A stretch of 64,000 bases of DNA from Leptospira semungkisensis (lineage in GTDB: Bacteria > Spirochaetota > Leptospiria > Leptospirales > Leptospiraceae), in NCBI RefSeq assembly GCF_004770055.1, contig NZ_RQEP01000018.1:186001-250000 (forward strand), written 5' to 3'. Both the position numbers and the translations under genes were made by a program. Every line of letters starts with the position of its first letter. Position 1 is the first letter of the stretch. Below the pieces are notes generated by a model. That model made no database searches. It was not told where the DNA came from and saw only the letters and a list, made by a program, of their open reading frames with translations. Of the stretch, positions 39,199 through 49,573 are shown in pieces.

Positions 39199-41421
39199 TT
39201 ATCTAGGCAGCTTCAGGATCTGCTTGCGGAAGGTTCCAATAGGAGTTCCGTACGTGATCTTTTCATTCAAGTGCAGATCAGCAAAATCGAATGTATCTCT
39301 TTCCAAGATCAAGATCACAGTGGAGCCCATTTCGAATCTTCCGAGTTCGGCTCCCTTCTCGATCATGATGGAAACATCCTTATAATCTTCTTCCTTAGTC
39401 GTTCGGATCAAAGTGTTGGTGATGATCTTTTTGTCGTAAGTGACCCTGATCCTTCCCACATTTGAAGCTCCGACTTTAATTACGGCTACGAGGCCATATT
39501 CGGTCTGAAGGAATGTGATCAACCTTTCGTTCTTAGGAAATAGTCCTCTGATCCCGAACACAGCAAGTTCGTTCACGGGGAACAATTTTCCAGGTTCATA
39601 ATAATATCCTAATATTCTTCCATAAGCAGGAGAATGAATCCTATGATAATCCTGAGGAGAAAGATAGAAAGTGATGTACTTTCCGTTTTGGAATTTGGAG
39701 AGATATTTTTCCCCACCCAAAAGTTCCTTCAGATTATAATCCACGCCTTTTGCCTGCAAGATTACTTGATCGTTAATATCTCCATAACCGGTAATCTTCG
39801 CATCTACAGGAGATACGGCAGCATTCTCTCCGGAGTCTATGATTCGAGCTCCCGCCTTCAATGCTCTTGTGAAGAATTGATTCAAAGAATTGTATTCCTG
39901 GATCTCTAAGGCTGCTTCATTCACATTGATCTTGTATGCCTTTGCGAAAGCCTTCAAGATCGGGATCATGATAAAGCGGGGAAGACGTAAAGAAGCCAGG
40001 ATCCCGAAAAGCAAAGAAACCAGGTTCTTTGGCAGGATCGAAAGAAGAAGAAGATAGAAGTCCTTAAAGATTTCGTAATGCGCTCCACCTTCTAAGAACT
40101 TGCGCAATTCTGCTTGGGCCACTTTTACCAATAGGACCAAGCTAATCAACACAGGAACCGCAGTGATCAAGGCCAGGCTATAGCCCACTCCGAAGATCTG
40201 AAGTAATACTTCTTCTCCATATTTTACATAAGCGTATGCAGATCCTAGTAAGGAAGCGATGAATAGAATTCTATACGCGTTCGCAAACTTTTCTCCGAAA
40301 ATGTATCTCGCGTTTTGTTCGCCTGTATAAAACCAACCGCCAATCCCCACAATTGCGAAGACTAAGAACGAGGCGATAAAGCCAAGTCTAGCCGGATCTG
40401 TAGGACCTTGGATCAGAATTCTTAAAAAATTACGAACAGTCTCCAAGTCCTTCACACCAAAGGAGAATAACGCATAGATCACTAAGGTAGAGATCACAAA
40501 TCCTTCGAAGAAGGTTGCAAGCATACTCACGATCCCTTGCTTTGCAGCCGAATCCGTACGGACTACTCCTGCTACTCCCGCGCTTTTTCCGATCCCGGTT
40601 TCTGTAGAAAGAAAGAACATCCCTGTTCCTGTGCTGAATATTCTAGCTAAAGAAAATCCTCCTCCGAACAAAAGAGAAAGAGGCTGCCCTGCTTCCTTGA
40701 AAACTACCTCTAAGAAAGAATAGAAATTCGTAAGATGATCTCTGAAGAGAAGTACGTAACTTAAGAAAAACAGAATTAACCCGATAGGAGCCAAATAAGA
40801 AGCGACCTTTCCTATCCTTCTGATCCCGCCTAAGACCACAAAGACAACAACGATAGAAACTAGGACAGGCACAGTCATGCCTTGGATGTCCAAGCCGTTA
40901 TGAGCCAGGAAAGTTGCCCCGAGGATTGGAATAGATCCGCCCATAGAAAGAACAGTAAGAAGACATGCCAATGAGAAAGCGATAGCCAACCATCTTGCTC
41001 TCAACGCCTTCTCAATGAAATACATAGGTCCGGAAAGATAACGTCCGCTCTCCAACTTGATCCTAAAACGAATGGCAAGAGTAGAAGAAACGAAGCGAAG
41101 AGGCATGATTAGAAAACTGGAAAGCCATATCCAAAGAAGCACTCCGGGTCCGGCAAGGACCAAGGCCAATGCGGAACCAAGCACCGCACCAGGCAATAAG
41201 GAGGAAGCTGTCCCTGCATAGAAGGCTTGAGAATGTACTAAACGTCCTCGGGAACCCTTGTAGTCCATGTTTCCCGAAAAAATCTTTATTGCTAAAAATA
41301 AAAACCTTACTTGAGGGAACTTTAAACGAAATGTGAGGTACAACCCAATGAAGAGTAGGAAATAGAAATAGGGTTTAAGAAGATCCAGATCCAAGAACGG
41401 AAAAAGTTTAGTAGTTAGCAT
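39199..41421 (-). CDS. psd: Fusion: AGCS-type transporter plus phosphatidylserine decarboxylase
   Basis: 740 residues. N-terminal part (about 1-445) is an AGCS-family (sodium:alanine symporter) fold: [70 protein letters not shown]-terminal part (about 455-740) is a complete [41 protein letters not shown], Asp540 in VSPVDAKI, His593 and His596 in YHRIHSP, and Ser700 in the self-cleaving EMGSTVI. PSD makes phosphatidylethanolamine in the inner membrane; cleavage before Ser700 gives the pyruvoyl group. The transporter helix that in AGCS carries GTGN reads LPGAVLG and is two residues shorter, so transport activity is uncertain. Confidence 0.9.
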   Translation of the reverse strand: MLTTKLFPFLDLDLLKPYFYFLLFIGLYLTFRLKFPQVRFLFLAIKIFSGNMDYKGSRGRLVHSQAFYAGTASSLLPGAVLGSALALVLAGPGVLLWIWLSSFLIMPLRFVSSTLAIRFRIKLESGRYLSGPMYFIEKALRARWLAIAFSLACLLTVLSMGGSIPILGATFLAHNGLDIQGMTVPVLVSIVVVFVVLGGIRRIGKVASYLAPIGLILFFLSYVLLFRDHLTNFYSFLEVVFKEAGQPLSLLFGGGFSLARIFSTGTGMFFLSTETGIGKSAGVAGVVRTDSAAKQGIVSMLATFFEGFVISTLVIYALFSFGVKDLETVRNFLRILIQGPTDPARLGFIASFLVFAIVGIGGWFYTGEQNARYIFGEKFANAYRILFIASLLGSAYAYVKYGEEVLLQIFGVGYSLALITAVPVLISLVLLVKVAQAELRKFLEGGAHYEIFKDFYLLLLSILPKNLVSLLFGILASLRLPRFIMIPILKAFAKAYKINVNEAALEIQEYNSLNQFFTRALKAGARIIDSGENAAVSPVDAKITGYGDINDQVILQAKGVDYNLKELLGGEKYLSKFQNGKYITFYLSPQDYHRIHSPAYGRILGYYYEPGKLFPVNELAVFGIRGLFPKNERLITFLQTEYGLVAVIKVGASNVGRIRVTYDKKIITNTLIRTTKEEDYKDVSIMIEKGAELGRFEMGSTVILILERDTFDFADLHLNEKITYGTPIGTFRKQILKLPR

Positions 41422-41507
41422 CTCTGGTCAATATGTCCTTACAAATAAGGCTTTTAGAATTTAATGCCCCGAAAAACCTAAGCTTGCCGGGTTCCTACAC
41501 AGTTTTC

Positions 41508-42419
41508 ATGCATCGAATCCCAAAACCACTCATTTTTAAAATCAGCTACTCTCGTAAAAGCCATCGTTTTTACCTAGGTTTTTTAGCGTTCCTCAGCCTT
41601 ATAATTTGTTCGTCTTCTTTAAGAGCAGAAGAAGAAAAGACGACCCATCCTAAATTGAAGGAACTCCCACAAAGCAAAGTCCAAGAGAATTCTGATAGAT
41701 GGGAATTCGGAGCGAGATTCGGTTTCGGTTTTCGAGGCCCCAATCGATTCGATCAGAACTTGGATGGATTTACTTCCAATCTAGATCCGAGGATCCCGAG
41801 CCAAACAAAGGTCCACAATACTCGAGGTATGACCCAAGGCGAATTCATCGCTAGAACCAGATTCGGAGAAGGATTCAAAGTAGGATTCATCGCGGGCACA
41901 AGGACATTCGATAATTTTGGCATCACGAATATCACCTCGGAACCATTCTATACGAAACTGAATTTCCAGATGGATAGTGTTTATTTTTTAGGAATGGTTT
42001 GGCAGGAAGGAAGATTAAATCGATACTTCCGGTGGGAAACAGGACTCGGACTAGGTTACGCAAGAGCGGCCTGGTTGACGAGTGGGTATGCTACCGACGG
42101 CAAAAGCTATTACCAGCAAAACGGAGACATGAGAGGGAACGGATTGGAATTCCGTTTAGAAGGAGCCCTCAATACTCAAGTCAATGAGAATGTGACCTTA
42201 AGCTTCGGAGCATTTTTATCCTGGATCAATATTACTTCCTTCGATGGGTCATTTAACGGATCCACTTCTAGTTTTTATGTGAGACAAGACGGAAGAGTCA
42301 CTCCACTCACCGATTCGAATAACCAGAGCAATATTCTTCTTACAAACCAATACTCTCGAAAATTAGATATGCAGTCCGCCTATGGCGGACTGTTTTTCGG
42401 AGTAAATTATAAATTATAA
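41508..42419 (+). CDS. Probable outer-membrane barrel protein, unknown
   Basis: About 303 residues. A signal peptide-like segment (RFYLGFLAFLSLIICSSSLRA) precedes a mature part with alternating Gly/aromatic strands (WEFGARFGFGFRGPNRF, FKVGFIAGTRTF, YFRWETGLGLGYARAAW, GGLFFGVNYKL) that ends in a hydrophobic residue, as in transmembrane beta-barrels. ATG 41508 is preferred; ATG 41433 would leave only 11 bases to the divergent PSD gene. No strong ribosome binding site is seen at either. Confidence 0.6.
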   Translation: MHRIPKPLIFKISYSRKSHRFYLGFLAFLSLIICSSSLRAEEEKTTHPKLKELPQSKVQENSDRWEFGARFGFGFRGPNRFDQNLDGFTSNLDPRIPSQTKVHNTRGMTQGEFIARTRFGEGFKVGFIAGTRTFDNFGITNITSEPFYTKLNFQMDSVYFLGMVWQEGRLNRYFRWETGLGLGYARAAWLTSGYATDGKSYYQQNGDMRGNGLEFRLEGALNTQVNENVTLSFGAFLSWINITSFDGSFNGSTSSFYVRQDGRVTPLTDSNNQSNILLTNQYSRKLDMQSAYGGLFFGVNYKL

Positions 42420-42426
42420 ATATAAT

Positions 42427-43074
42427 TTACTTTGAGGCTGGCGCATCGATCAGGTCAGGATGCTTGGGTGCATTTTTATATTTTGGATCCTCGACCTTCT
42501 CTTTCATTTTCTTTAATGTTTCATAAGGAATATCCACCACTACAATATTCGCTATCGACGTAGGAATGCTACCACCCGGTTCACTGTGAACCTGATAGGT
42601 GACTTCTACTCCATCGCTTACGGGAACAAATTTCCAATATCCTTTGATCGTTCCTCGAACCAATCCTTTCTTATCCGGTACTATATTCGCCACAGGCTTC
42701 ATCTGATAAGTAACTGCACCGGTATTCTTGTCTTGTATTAGAGTGGAATGTATTACAAAATCACGATCATCCAAAGGCCAAGGAACGCCGTTTAAGATAT
42801 AAATGTATTTCTCTTTGGAATTTAAGACCCGAACCGCTTCCGATTTTTTGCAATCTTTCAACCAAGTAGTGTAATTTGGATTATCTTCCATCAAAGCGAC
42901 TATGGTGTTCAGATTCGTTTTCAGTTTCGTCTTACCTCGAAACTCCTTTAGCTCCGAGCCCTCGACCGATCTAGTATGAACCGTGATGCCGTTTTTGTCC
43001 TTCTCCAGATCCCATGCAAACATCTTAGCTGGGAGAAGAAGAAGCGCCAACAATACGCACACTCCTCTTTTCAT
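42427..43074 (-). CDS. Secreted START-domain lipid-binding protein
   Basis: 215 residues with a signal peptide (about 1-20, ends KMFA) and a START/SRPBCC domain: WDLEKDKNGITVHTRSVEGS, ELKEFRGKTKLKTNLNTIVA, YILNGVPWPLDDRDFVIHST, GYWKFVPVSDGVEVTYQVHS. The fold binds lipids; ligand unknown. ATG 43074 is preferred because AGG lies about 9 bases before it; an ATG 9 bases further up is also possible. A TAAACGTTCGTTCA palindrome-like site lies about 140 bases upstream. Confidence 0.75.
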   Translation of the reverse strand: MKRGVCVLLALLLLPAKMFAWDLEKDKNGITVHTRSVEGSELKEFRGKTKLKTNLNTIVALMEDNPNYTTWLKDCKKSEAVRVLNSKEKYIYILNGVPWPLDDRDFVIHSTLIQDKNTGAVTYQMKPVANIVPDKKGLVRGTIKGYWKFVPVSDGVEVTYQVHSEPGGSIPTSIANIVVVDIPYETLKKMKEKVEDPKYKNAPKHPDLIDAPASK

Positions 43075-43214
43075 AAGTACCATCCTATCTTTTACTCACA
43101 TACGCGAGCTTTAACATGCCAATTTTTTATTTTCTAAAAATTTGAAATCAACCAGAAAAGAAGAAGAAAGGAGAAGGATTTGATCAATAAAGATCATTCT
43201 AAGAAAGGCTTATT

Positions 43215-43228
43215 TAAACGTTCGTTCA
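43215..43228. promoter_or_regulatory. TetR-type palindrome, copy near the START gene
   Basis: TAAACGTTCGTTCA, dyad around its centre. It overlaps the stop codon of the sensor gene and lies upstream of the START-domain gene on the same strand. The copy at 61823-61836 differs in one base. Confidence 0.35.
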
Positions 43229-45397
43229 ATCTATATCTAAGAAATTTGGCTCTCTCTTGTATTTCAGAGGCTTCTGTAAGTATTTAATCAGAAGTACCTT
43301 ATTTCCCTTATCATTGAATTTCACAACATCAAAGACTTTGCGGGTCATCATAATCCCACGACCGTGAGTATAACTTTCCTCGTTCAGCTTGTCTCCGTCC
43401 AGGTTCAGTACCTTCTTAAAATCGAAACCGTCTCCCTGGTCCTCTATCTCAAAACCGATCCTCTTTGCGTTCAAAGAATACGCCACAGTCATACTGCGAG
43501 CTCCGTAAAAAGCTTCTCTCTGTCTTTTCTGAATGAACTCCATATAATTGCCGGTCTTCATGGACTCTGTCTTCTCATCGAAGCTGATTCCTAGATTTCC
43601 ATGTTCAATCGCATTGATCAGGACCTCTCTTACACAAGTCCGAATCGCAGTGATTACTTCGGAGCCGGTAAATTGACTCAAATTAGAAGTCAATTGCCTA
43701 CTCAAGATATCAGCATTCCTAAGATAATTGTTCACAGTAAAATGCATACTTTCTGAAACCAGAAAGCGAGACAGAATATCCTCCGAGATCTCGGAGACCT
43801 TGCCGAGCACCATTCTACCCGACTCGCTTTCGAAAGATTGAAGACGAATCTTTACAGGCTTTGGTTCCATTACATATTTCTGTTTGAATTCTGAATGAAA
43901 CTCTACGGTCTTTCTCGTCTTTAAATGTTCTTGGAGTTTTTCTTCTGCAAGAAGAAGAACGATCGAATCCTCTTGACCTTCGAAAGAATAGATTAGATCT
44001 AGAAAATTCTTCTCCTCTACTTCTTTAGGACGATAGCCTGTGAGACGGGAAAGAGTGCGGTTCGCATCCTTGATCTTTCCATCTTGGTCCAATGTAAGAA
44101 GAAGTTCCTCTGCGCCTTCGAACAAATTCCTAAACCTCAACTCGGACTGCTCGATTGCATGCTTTGCCTCATTCAGATCTTCTACCTTAGAAGAAAGATC
44201 CTTTGATAGATCATTGACTCGATCGGCAAGTGCAAGTGCCAAAAGAAGAATATGCAAAGAAGTTCCTATTTCCACTCCCCAGTAAGCGATCGTCACATTA
44301 TGAGAAATCCAACCGGAGAACCGTAAAACAAACAGAAGAGCGCCTAATACTAGAGCAATCCAAGCTCCTAGAAAGAATAATGCCGGACGAAGATTGCGAG
44401 CAAAACCTTGGAATCCTAAATACAAAATCGCACCGAATGTAATCGTAGAGAAGAAAATATAAACGGCCAAGGTGAGACCGAACGGAATAAAATATCCAAT
44501 GATCGTAAGTATATAAGATAAACTTGATATTACTTTTAATACCCGATCCGATCCGGAATAATTCCTACCTGCGTCGAAATAGGTTCGAACAAAATCCGCA
44601 GTGGTCCCCGCCACAAGGAAACTTAAAGAGGTCACTATATGACTCGCCCAACTCACAGAATTCGGCCAGAAGAACTGAAATGCGTAACCGTTCAACGCCC
44701 ATTGCACTAAAATGCCCGAGCTCACATAAAGAAAGAATGATAGATAGGTCCTTTCTCTCGTGGAAAGAAATAGAAATAGATTGTAGAGAGCCATTACCAT
44801 CAGAGAGCCAAAATAGATCCCAAGAAGGATCTGCTCGTTGCTGATCTTAGAGAAAAAATCCTCGGACCTATATGCGAAAACCGTAAAGTTTACGGAACTC
44901 TTGGTCTCTATTTTCAGATAGACTGTGTCCTTTTCTCCTGATTTCAGTTCCAAAGGAAAACTAGGAAACCTATATTGGATCGGTCTTTCCCCGAACGGGA
45001 TCCGGTCCCCTCCCCGAAATAGTACCTTATCTCCATGAGACGCTAAAAATAGTTCGGCCTGGTCCAACTGGCTATAATGGATCTCCAAGATCCAATCCAC
45101 AATTTCCGAGGAAAGATTTTCGACAGGTATTCTAAACCAATGCACTTTGGGGGAATATCCGAGAGAAGAACTAGTGAGAGGATAAAATTTCTGCTTCCTC
45201 ATTTCTGCGTAGGAAGTCCCACCTTTTTCGTCCACCCAGACCTCTGCAAATGGGACCATAGAAGTCCCTTCCTCCTCAAGAGAACTCGGATCGAAGGAAA
45301 AGATCGGAAAATTATGAAGGAATAAAAGAGCTAGGACTGCGAGTCGGAAAAAGACTCGAAGAAGAGAATCCTGGGATCTGTAAAAAATCTTTTTCAC
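43226..45397 (-). CDS. 7TMR-DISM receptor with PAS and RsbW-like ATPase domain
   Basis: A 723-residue sensor: signal peptide (about 1-30), extracytoplasmic 7TMR-DISMED2 domain (about 45-190, WFRIPVENLSSEIVDWILEI), seven TM helices (about 195-400), coiled coil, PAS domain (about 420-530, NLFEGAEELLLTLDQDGKIK, LTGYRPKEVEEKNFLDLI), and a HATPase_c domain (about 570-710) with N box EVLINAIEHGN, G1 EDQGDGFDF and G2 THGRGIMMTR. No dimerisation domain with a phospho-His is seen, and the ATPase is of the RsbW/anti-sigma type, so it may act as a protein kinase or anti-sigma factor rather than a His kinase. Confidence 0.85.
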   Translation of the reverse strand: MKKIFYRSQDSLLRVFFRLAVLALLFLHNFPIFSFDPSSLEEEGTSMVPFAEVWVDEKGGTSYAEMRKQKFYPLTSSSLGYSPKVHWFRIPVENLSSEIVDWILEIHYSQLDQAELFLASHGDKVLFRGGDRIPFGERPIQYRFPSFPLELKSGEKDTVYLKIETKSSVNFTVFAYRSEDFFSKISNEQILLGIYFGSLMVMALYNLFLFLSTRERTYLSFFLYVSSGILVQWALNGYAFQFFWPNSVSWASHIVTSLSFLVAGTTADFVRTYFDAGRNYSGSDRVLKVISSLSYILTIIGYFIPFGLTLAVYIFFSTITFGAILYLGFQGFARNLRPALFFLGAWIALVLGALLFVLRFSGWISHNVTIAYWGVEIGTSLHILLLALALADRVNDLSKDLSSKVEDLNEAKHAIEQSELRFRNLFEGAEELLLTLDQDGKIKDANRTLSRLTGYRPKEVEEKNFLDLIYSFEGQEDSIVLLLAEEKLQEHLKTRKTVEFHSEFKQKYVMEPKPVKIRLQSFESESGRMVLGKVSEISEDILSRFLVSESMHFTVNNYLRNADILSRQLTSNLSQFTGSEVITAIRTCVREVLINAIEHGNLGISFDEKTESMKTGNYMEFIQKRQREAFYGARSMTVAYSLNAKRIGFEIEDQGDGFDFKKVLNLDGDKLNEESYTHGRGIMMTRKVFDVVKFNDKGNKVLLIKYLQKPLKYKREPNFLDID

Positions 45398-45482
45398 TTT
45401 GTAGGAAACCGGAGGGAAAACTTTGACTGGGCCTTACGCAGCACGCAAGTCAAAATTCTCTCTCCGAAAAGGAAAGACAGAT

Positions 45483-46664
45483 TTAAGATTTCTTAACTTT
45501 CGAAGCAGCGTCCTTGATAAGCCCCGCTGCAATCTCGTTTCTTTGAATCTGGCTCGTTCCTTCATAGATCTGTAAAATCTTAGCATCTCTATAAAATTTT
45601 TCGACCGGATATTCCTTTGTATAACCATATCCGCCGAAAATTTGCACTGCATCCGAGGCTACTTGAACGGACGAATCCGATGCATAGCATTTTGCCATTG
45701 CGGAGAACTTTGCAGCATCCTTGTGAAAGGACTCTGCATATACTCCCGCTTTGTAGGTGAGAAGTCTAGAACCTTCTATTTTGATCGCCATATCAGCAAG
45801 CATGTGTTGGATCGCTTGGAAGGAAGAAATCGTAACACCGAATTGTTCTCTCTCTCTTGCATATTCGATCGCAGCGTCAAACGCTCCTTGCATAAGCCCG
45901 ACTGCTCCTGCAGCAACCGCAGGACGAGAAAGAATAAGAGTCTTGAAAGCATGAAGAAAACCCATATTCTCCTTTCCTCCGATCAAATTCTCTGCCGGCA
46001 CTTCACAATCTTCCATGATGAGCTGTCTTGTTTCGGAGCAACGAATTCCAAGTTTATCTTCTTTCTTTCCGAAAGAGAATCCCTTGGTCCCTTTTTCGAT
46101 AATAAAGCAAGAGATCCCTCTAGGGCCCCTATCCTTGTCAGTCATCGCGAATACTGTGTAGATATCCGCTTGGCCCGCACTACTGATCCACTGCTTGGTC
46201 CCGTTCAGAACGTAACGATCTCCCTTCTTTGCCGCAACGGTTGCCATAGCAGGAACATCTGAACCGGCCCCCGGCTCTGACAATCCGAATGCTGCTGTCT
46301 TCTCTCCTGTGGCAAGAAGAGGAAGCCATTTGTCTTTCTGTTCCTTGGTCCCTCCTACATCGATCGGAAGAGCTCCAAGCTTTGTAGAAGTAAACGCTGT
46401 GTTCACACCCAAGCATCCCCAAGAGATCTCTTCTGCGAGAACGATCCCTCCCATCATTCCATAACCTAAACCGCCATGCTCCTCGTCGAACAAGGCTTGG
46501 TAAAGACCAGCTTCTTTAAATTTTTGTAAAATAGCCTTAGGATATTCGTTGTTTTCATCGTAATGCATACGATTCGGGACCACTTCTTTTCGGACCACGT
46601 CCCTCACCAAGTCTCTAAGCTGTTGTAATTCTTCCGGTAGATCAAATTGAAATGCTGAGTTCAA
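45483..46664 (-). CDS. Acyl-CoA dehydrogenase
   Basis: 393-residue FAD enzyme for the first oxidation of acyl-CoA. Seen: the [22 protein letters not shown] region, [87 protein letters not shown] with the catalytic-loop Glu in [19 protein letters not shown]. Typical short/medium-chain length. Alone on its strand; no Etf genes nearby. Confidence 0.93.
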   Translation of the reverse strand: MNSAFQFDLPEELQQLRDLVRDVVRKEVVPNRMHYDENNEYPKAILQKFKEAGLYQALFDEEHGGLGYGMMGGIVLAEEISWGCLGVNTAFTSTKLGALPIDVGGTKEQKDKWLPLLATGEKTAAFGLSEPGAGSDVPAMATVAAKKGDRYVLNGTKQWISSAGQADIYTVFAMTDKDRGPRGISCFIIEKGTKGFSFGKKEDKLGIRCSETRQLIMEDCEVPAENLIGGKENMGFLHAFKTLILSRPAVAAGAVGLMQGAFDAAIEYAREREQFGVTISSFQAIQHMLADMAIKIEGSRLLTYKAGVYAESFHKDAAKFSAMAKCYASDSSVQVASDAVQIFGGYGYTKEYPVEKFYRDAKILQIYEGTSQIQRNEIAAGLIKDAASKVKKS

Positions 46665-46809
46665 GATCGCCTCCTAGGCTTCTATTTTCCGATTCAACGG
46701 TTGGATTCCATTGCAAGAATGCAAAAACCGACCGCGTAGAGCAAGACGCTTACGGGAAAAGAGGAGGCAAATATTAGTTTTATATACTAACTAAGAAGAA
46801 ACAGCTCGT

Positions 46810-47394
46810 TTAGAAAGAAACGGAAAGAAGCCAAACTGCAATTAGAACATACAAAAGGCTAGTCAGGAAATACTGAGGATCCGCTTCGAAGGAAGATTTT
46901 TGGATCTGAGATTGTCCGAATCTTTTCTTTAATTCTTCGAATTCCAAACCCAATCTCTTGGTATCTCTTAAGAAAAGTCTTTCTCCTATTCTAAACTGTC
47001 TACCTTTCTGATCCTTTAGCAGAAAGATCGCAGTTCTATTAAAATGAAAGGTATAATAGGAAGAAATCTCCGGCCAAGAGAGCTTCCATGCAGTTCGAAT
47101 AGATCCGAAAAAACGAGGAAGTATCTTTAGCTCGATTCCTTTTTCATCCACGATCACTCTTCCTTTCTGCACGGAATACAAAAAAGCCATTACGCATAAA
47201 AAGACCGAGAGGAGTCTATATTCCTGGCTTTTCAAATGAGAAAGTACATTAGAAAACCAAGATATTCCTTCCAAACCCTTTTGAACGAATTCTAACTCCA
47301 GGATCCTAAGCGGGATGATCACGGAGACCAGATAGATCAAAGGGCGAATCGTGATCGGCCTTACCTCAAAAACAAGCTTTTCAGTTTCGCTCAA
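46810..47394 (-). CDS. Membrane protein with PH-like core, unknown
   Basis: 194 residues: two TM helices (about 18-40 and 58-78), a soluble part with the strand pattern of a bacterial PH (YdbS-like) domain (GRVIVDEKGIELKILP, RTAWKLSWPEISSYYTFHFN, KGRQFRIGERLFLRDT) and a last TM (about 172-190). No function assigned. It is the third gene of a tight operon, 12 bases after the fatty-acid hydroxylase. Confidence 0.6.
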   Translation of the reverse strand: MSETEKLVFEVRPITIRPLIYLVSVIIPLRILELEFVQKGLEGISWFSNVLSHLKSQEYRLLSVFLCVMAFLYSVQKGRVIVDEKGIELKILPRFFGSIRTAWKLSWPEISSYYTFHFNRTAIFLLKDQKGRQFRIGERLFLRDTKRLGLEFEELKKRFGQSQIQKSSFEADPQYFLTSLLYVLIAVWLLSVSF

Positions 47395-47406
47395 TCTCTA
47401 TCTTCC

Positions 47407-48597
47407 TTATGAAGCAAATTGCAGGAAAAGAATGCCACCTAATGCTGCGAACTTCAGCACTTCCCATTTCCAGACATTCTTTCTTCCATCCCATAAAAGA
47501 CCTAAAGAAAGAAGAGCGAGAAGGAACCAAAGTCCGAATCCAAGAAACGCCGGTGTTTGCACTTTTCCTAATTTAACAAGTTTTAATAAATAAACAGAAG
47601 AAGCTGCTAAAAGTAAAAACTGTAGGATCCCATACCATTTGGCCGAGGCAGAGATTACCGGATCGAACTTTCTATACTTAGATCGATCGATTTCCGAAAT
47701 CCTCTTCTCTCCTCCCAAAGAATCCGGTCTCCAGTCTGGCTTCTTGATCAGAAGAAGGAACTTATCCTTCCAACCAGGAGTTTCCTTTACCAAACCCCAA
47801 AGAGAAATGTAGACATGAAAATTCGCCCACACAGGATTAAAAGTAGGAAGAGGCTCTGTCAGACCGTAGATCGGTTCCTTCTTCTCCTCAGCATACGTGC
47901 CAAACCATTTATCCCAGAGAATAAAAATGCCTCCATGGTTCTTATCCAGATACTCAGGATCTCTTCCATGATGAACTCTATGATGAGAAGGAGTCAGAAG
48001 AACTTTTTCCATCCAGCCAAGTTTACCGATCAATCGGGTATGTACCCAAAACTGATAGATCTTCAAAATCCCATGACAAAAAAAGAACATCCACCAAGGC
48101 ACTCCTAGTAATGCCAAAGGAAGGTTGAACGCATACTCGAATGCTCTTTGCACCATGGACTGACGCATAGCAACAGTCAGGTTGAATTCCTCACTCGAAT
48201 GATGAGTGACATGGCAGGCCCAAAGAAAATGGACTTCATGAGTCGCCCTATGGAACCAATAGTAGATAAAATCCACCGCAACTAAAACAAAGGTCCAGGC
48301 AAGAAAAGCATCCGCTCTGAAAAACCAACCATTCTCATTCTTTCCGAACGGAGAAGCACTCGGAAAATCGGACAAATGAAACACCGATTGCAATGAGAAG
48401 AATATTCTAATTTTCTCATATACATACAGGGACACGATCGTGATCAGCACACCGCTAATAGAATACAAGATACCTGTAGCCAGATCGGTGATCGAATCGT
48501 TCCAACGATAGACTTCTTTTCTTCTTCCCCAAAGAGATTCTAAAAGGACAAATCCCAGAAAGAAAGGAACCGCCTTATCTAAAATCGTTTCTTCCAT
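47407..48597 (-). CDS. Sterol desaturase / fatty-acid hydroxylase family protein
   Basis: A 396-residue membrane di-iron oxygenase. The family histidine clusters are visible: HRATHE, HVTHHS and SHHRVHHGRD, with several TM helices between them (about 5-25, 40-60, 85-105, 145-165). This fold hydroxylates or desaturates lipids, using O2. Substrate is unknown; the neighbours (SDR dehydrogenase, 9 bases upstream) suggest an alcohol/keto lipid pathway. Confidence 0.88.
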   Translation of the reverse strand: MEETILDKAVPFFLGFVLLESLWGRRKEVYRWNDSITDLATGILYSISGVLITIVSLYVYEKIRIFFSLQSVFHLSDFPSASPFGKNENGWFFRADAFLAWTFVLVAVDFIYYWFHRATHEVHFLWACHVTHHSSEEFNLTVAMRQSMVQRAFEYAFNLPLALLGVPWWMFFFCHGILKIYQFWVHTRLIGKLGWMEKVLLTPSHHRVHHGRDPEYLDKNHGGIFILWDKWFGTYAEEKKEPIYGLTEPLPTFNPVWANFHVYISLWGLVKETPGWKDKFLLLIKKPDWRPDSLGGEKRISEIDRSKYRKFDPVISASAKWYGILQFLLLAASSVYLLKLVKLGKVQTPAFLGFGLWFLLALLSLGLLWDGRKNVWKWEVLKFAALGGILFLQFAS

Positions 48598-48606
48598 GTT
48601 GGATCC

Positions 48607-49395
48607 TCAGTGCTGGTCCACTGTGTTCAAAAACTTAGCTAGTTTTCTTACGATAAAACGAGGAGTGATTCTCACTGACTGAGCCATAACCTTGTTCGCG
48701 ATTCCGGAGACAACGACAGCTTTGCCTGATTTCACTCCATCGTATCCGATCTTAGCTACGAAGGAAGCCTCCGCCTTAGGAACAAGACCACTATTTAGGA
48801 TGGCAGACTTATCCATCTCCGCTCTCTTAAAGAATTCGGTTTTGGTCGGCCCGGGACAAAGGCAGGTAACCGTGATGCCGTCTTTTCGAACTTCTTCAGC
48901 GAGTCCTTCTGAGAAGAATAGAACGTATGCCTTCGATGCATAATAATTCGTCATCATCGGCCCAGGCTGAAACGCTGCGGTAGAAGCGACATTTAGGATC
49001 TTGCCGGAATGTCTTTCTCTCATCTCTTTCAAGAACAAATGAGTGAGCTCCACAAGAGAGGTTACATTGACTTGGATGAGATCTAATTCTTCTTTCAGAT
49101 CCAGTGCGTGAAATTTTCCGTTCGTGCCAAAACCTGCGTTGTTGACTAACAGATCCACGAGAGCTTTTTTCTTTTTAGCGAAATCATAGATCTTCTTAGG
49201 AGACTTAGGATCGGCAAGATCTGCGGAGAGAATTTCTACGCTCGCTCCCAAACTTTCCATTTCCTTTTTCACCGAATTTAGCGTCTTAGTATTTCTTGCG
49301 ACTAAGATCAGATCGTATCCGTCCTTAGCAGCGAGTTTTGCGATCTCATATCCGATCCCGACAGTTGCGCCGGTAATCAAAGCGGTTTTTTTCAT
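48607..49395 (-). CDS. Short-chain dehydrogenase/reductase
   Basis: 262 residues with the classical SDR pattern: cofactor loop [29 protein letters not shown] with the catalytic Ser region, and YYASKAY with Tyr and Lys of the active site; [10 protein letters not shown] follows. Resembles the DltE/SadH-type subgroup. ATG 49395 is chosen because AAGGGA lies upstream and the residues GxGxxG are then at the proper distance from the N terminus; an earlier TTG at 49446 is unlikely. First gene of the three-gene operon. Confidence 0.88.
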   Translation of the reverse strand: MKKTALITGATVGIGYEIAKLAAKDGYDLILVARNTKTLNSVKKEMESLGASVEILSADLADPKSPKKIYDFAKKKKALVDLLVNNAGFGTNGKFHALDLKEELDLIQVNVTSLVELTHLFLKEMRERHSGKILNVASTAAFQPGPMMTNYYASKAYVLFFSEGLAEEVRKDGITVTCLCPGPTKTEFFKRAEMDKSAILNSGLVPKAEASFVAKIGYDGVKSGKAVVVSGIANKVMAQSVRITPRFIVRKLAKFLNTVDQH

Positions 49396-49573
49396 GATAC
49401 TTACTATTCCCTTTAGAAAGAGACCTGCTCTTTCTTTCGATGCCAATATTAGATTTGGTTTTATACTTAGGAAAGAAGAAAATGAGAAACGAATCGCAAG
49501 AAGATGTAGGAAGTCCTACAATTTCGAAAAACGCTTTACCTCTCGAATCGAATGCGTATCATCTTGAACTCTC

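Noticed and set aside
45642..46262. 206-codon plus-strand frame opposite the acyl-CoA dehydrogenase
   Set aside because: Antisense shadow of a highly conserved enzyme; Cys/His/Arg-rich translation without any domain.
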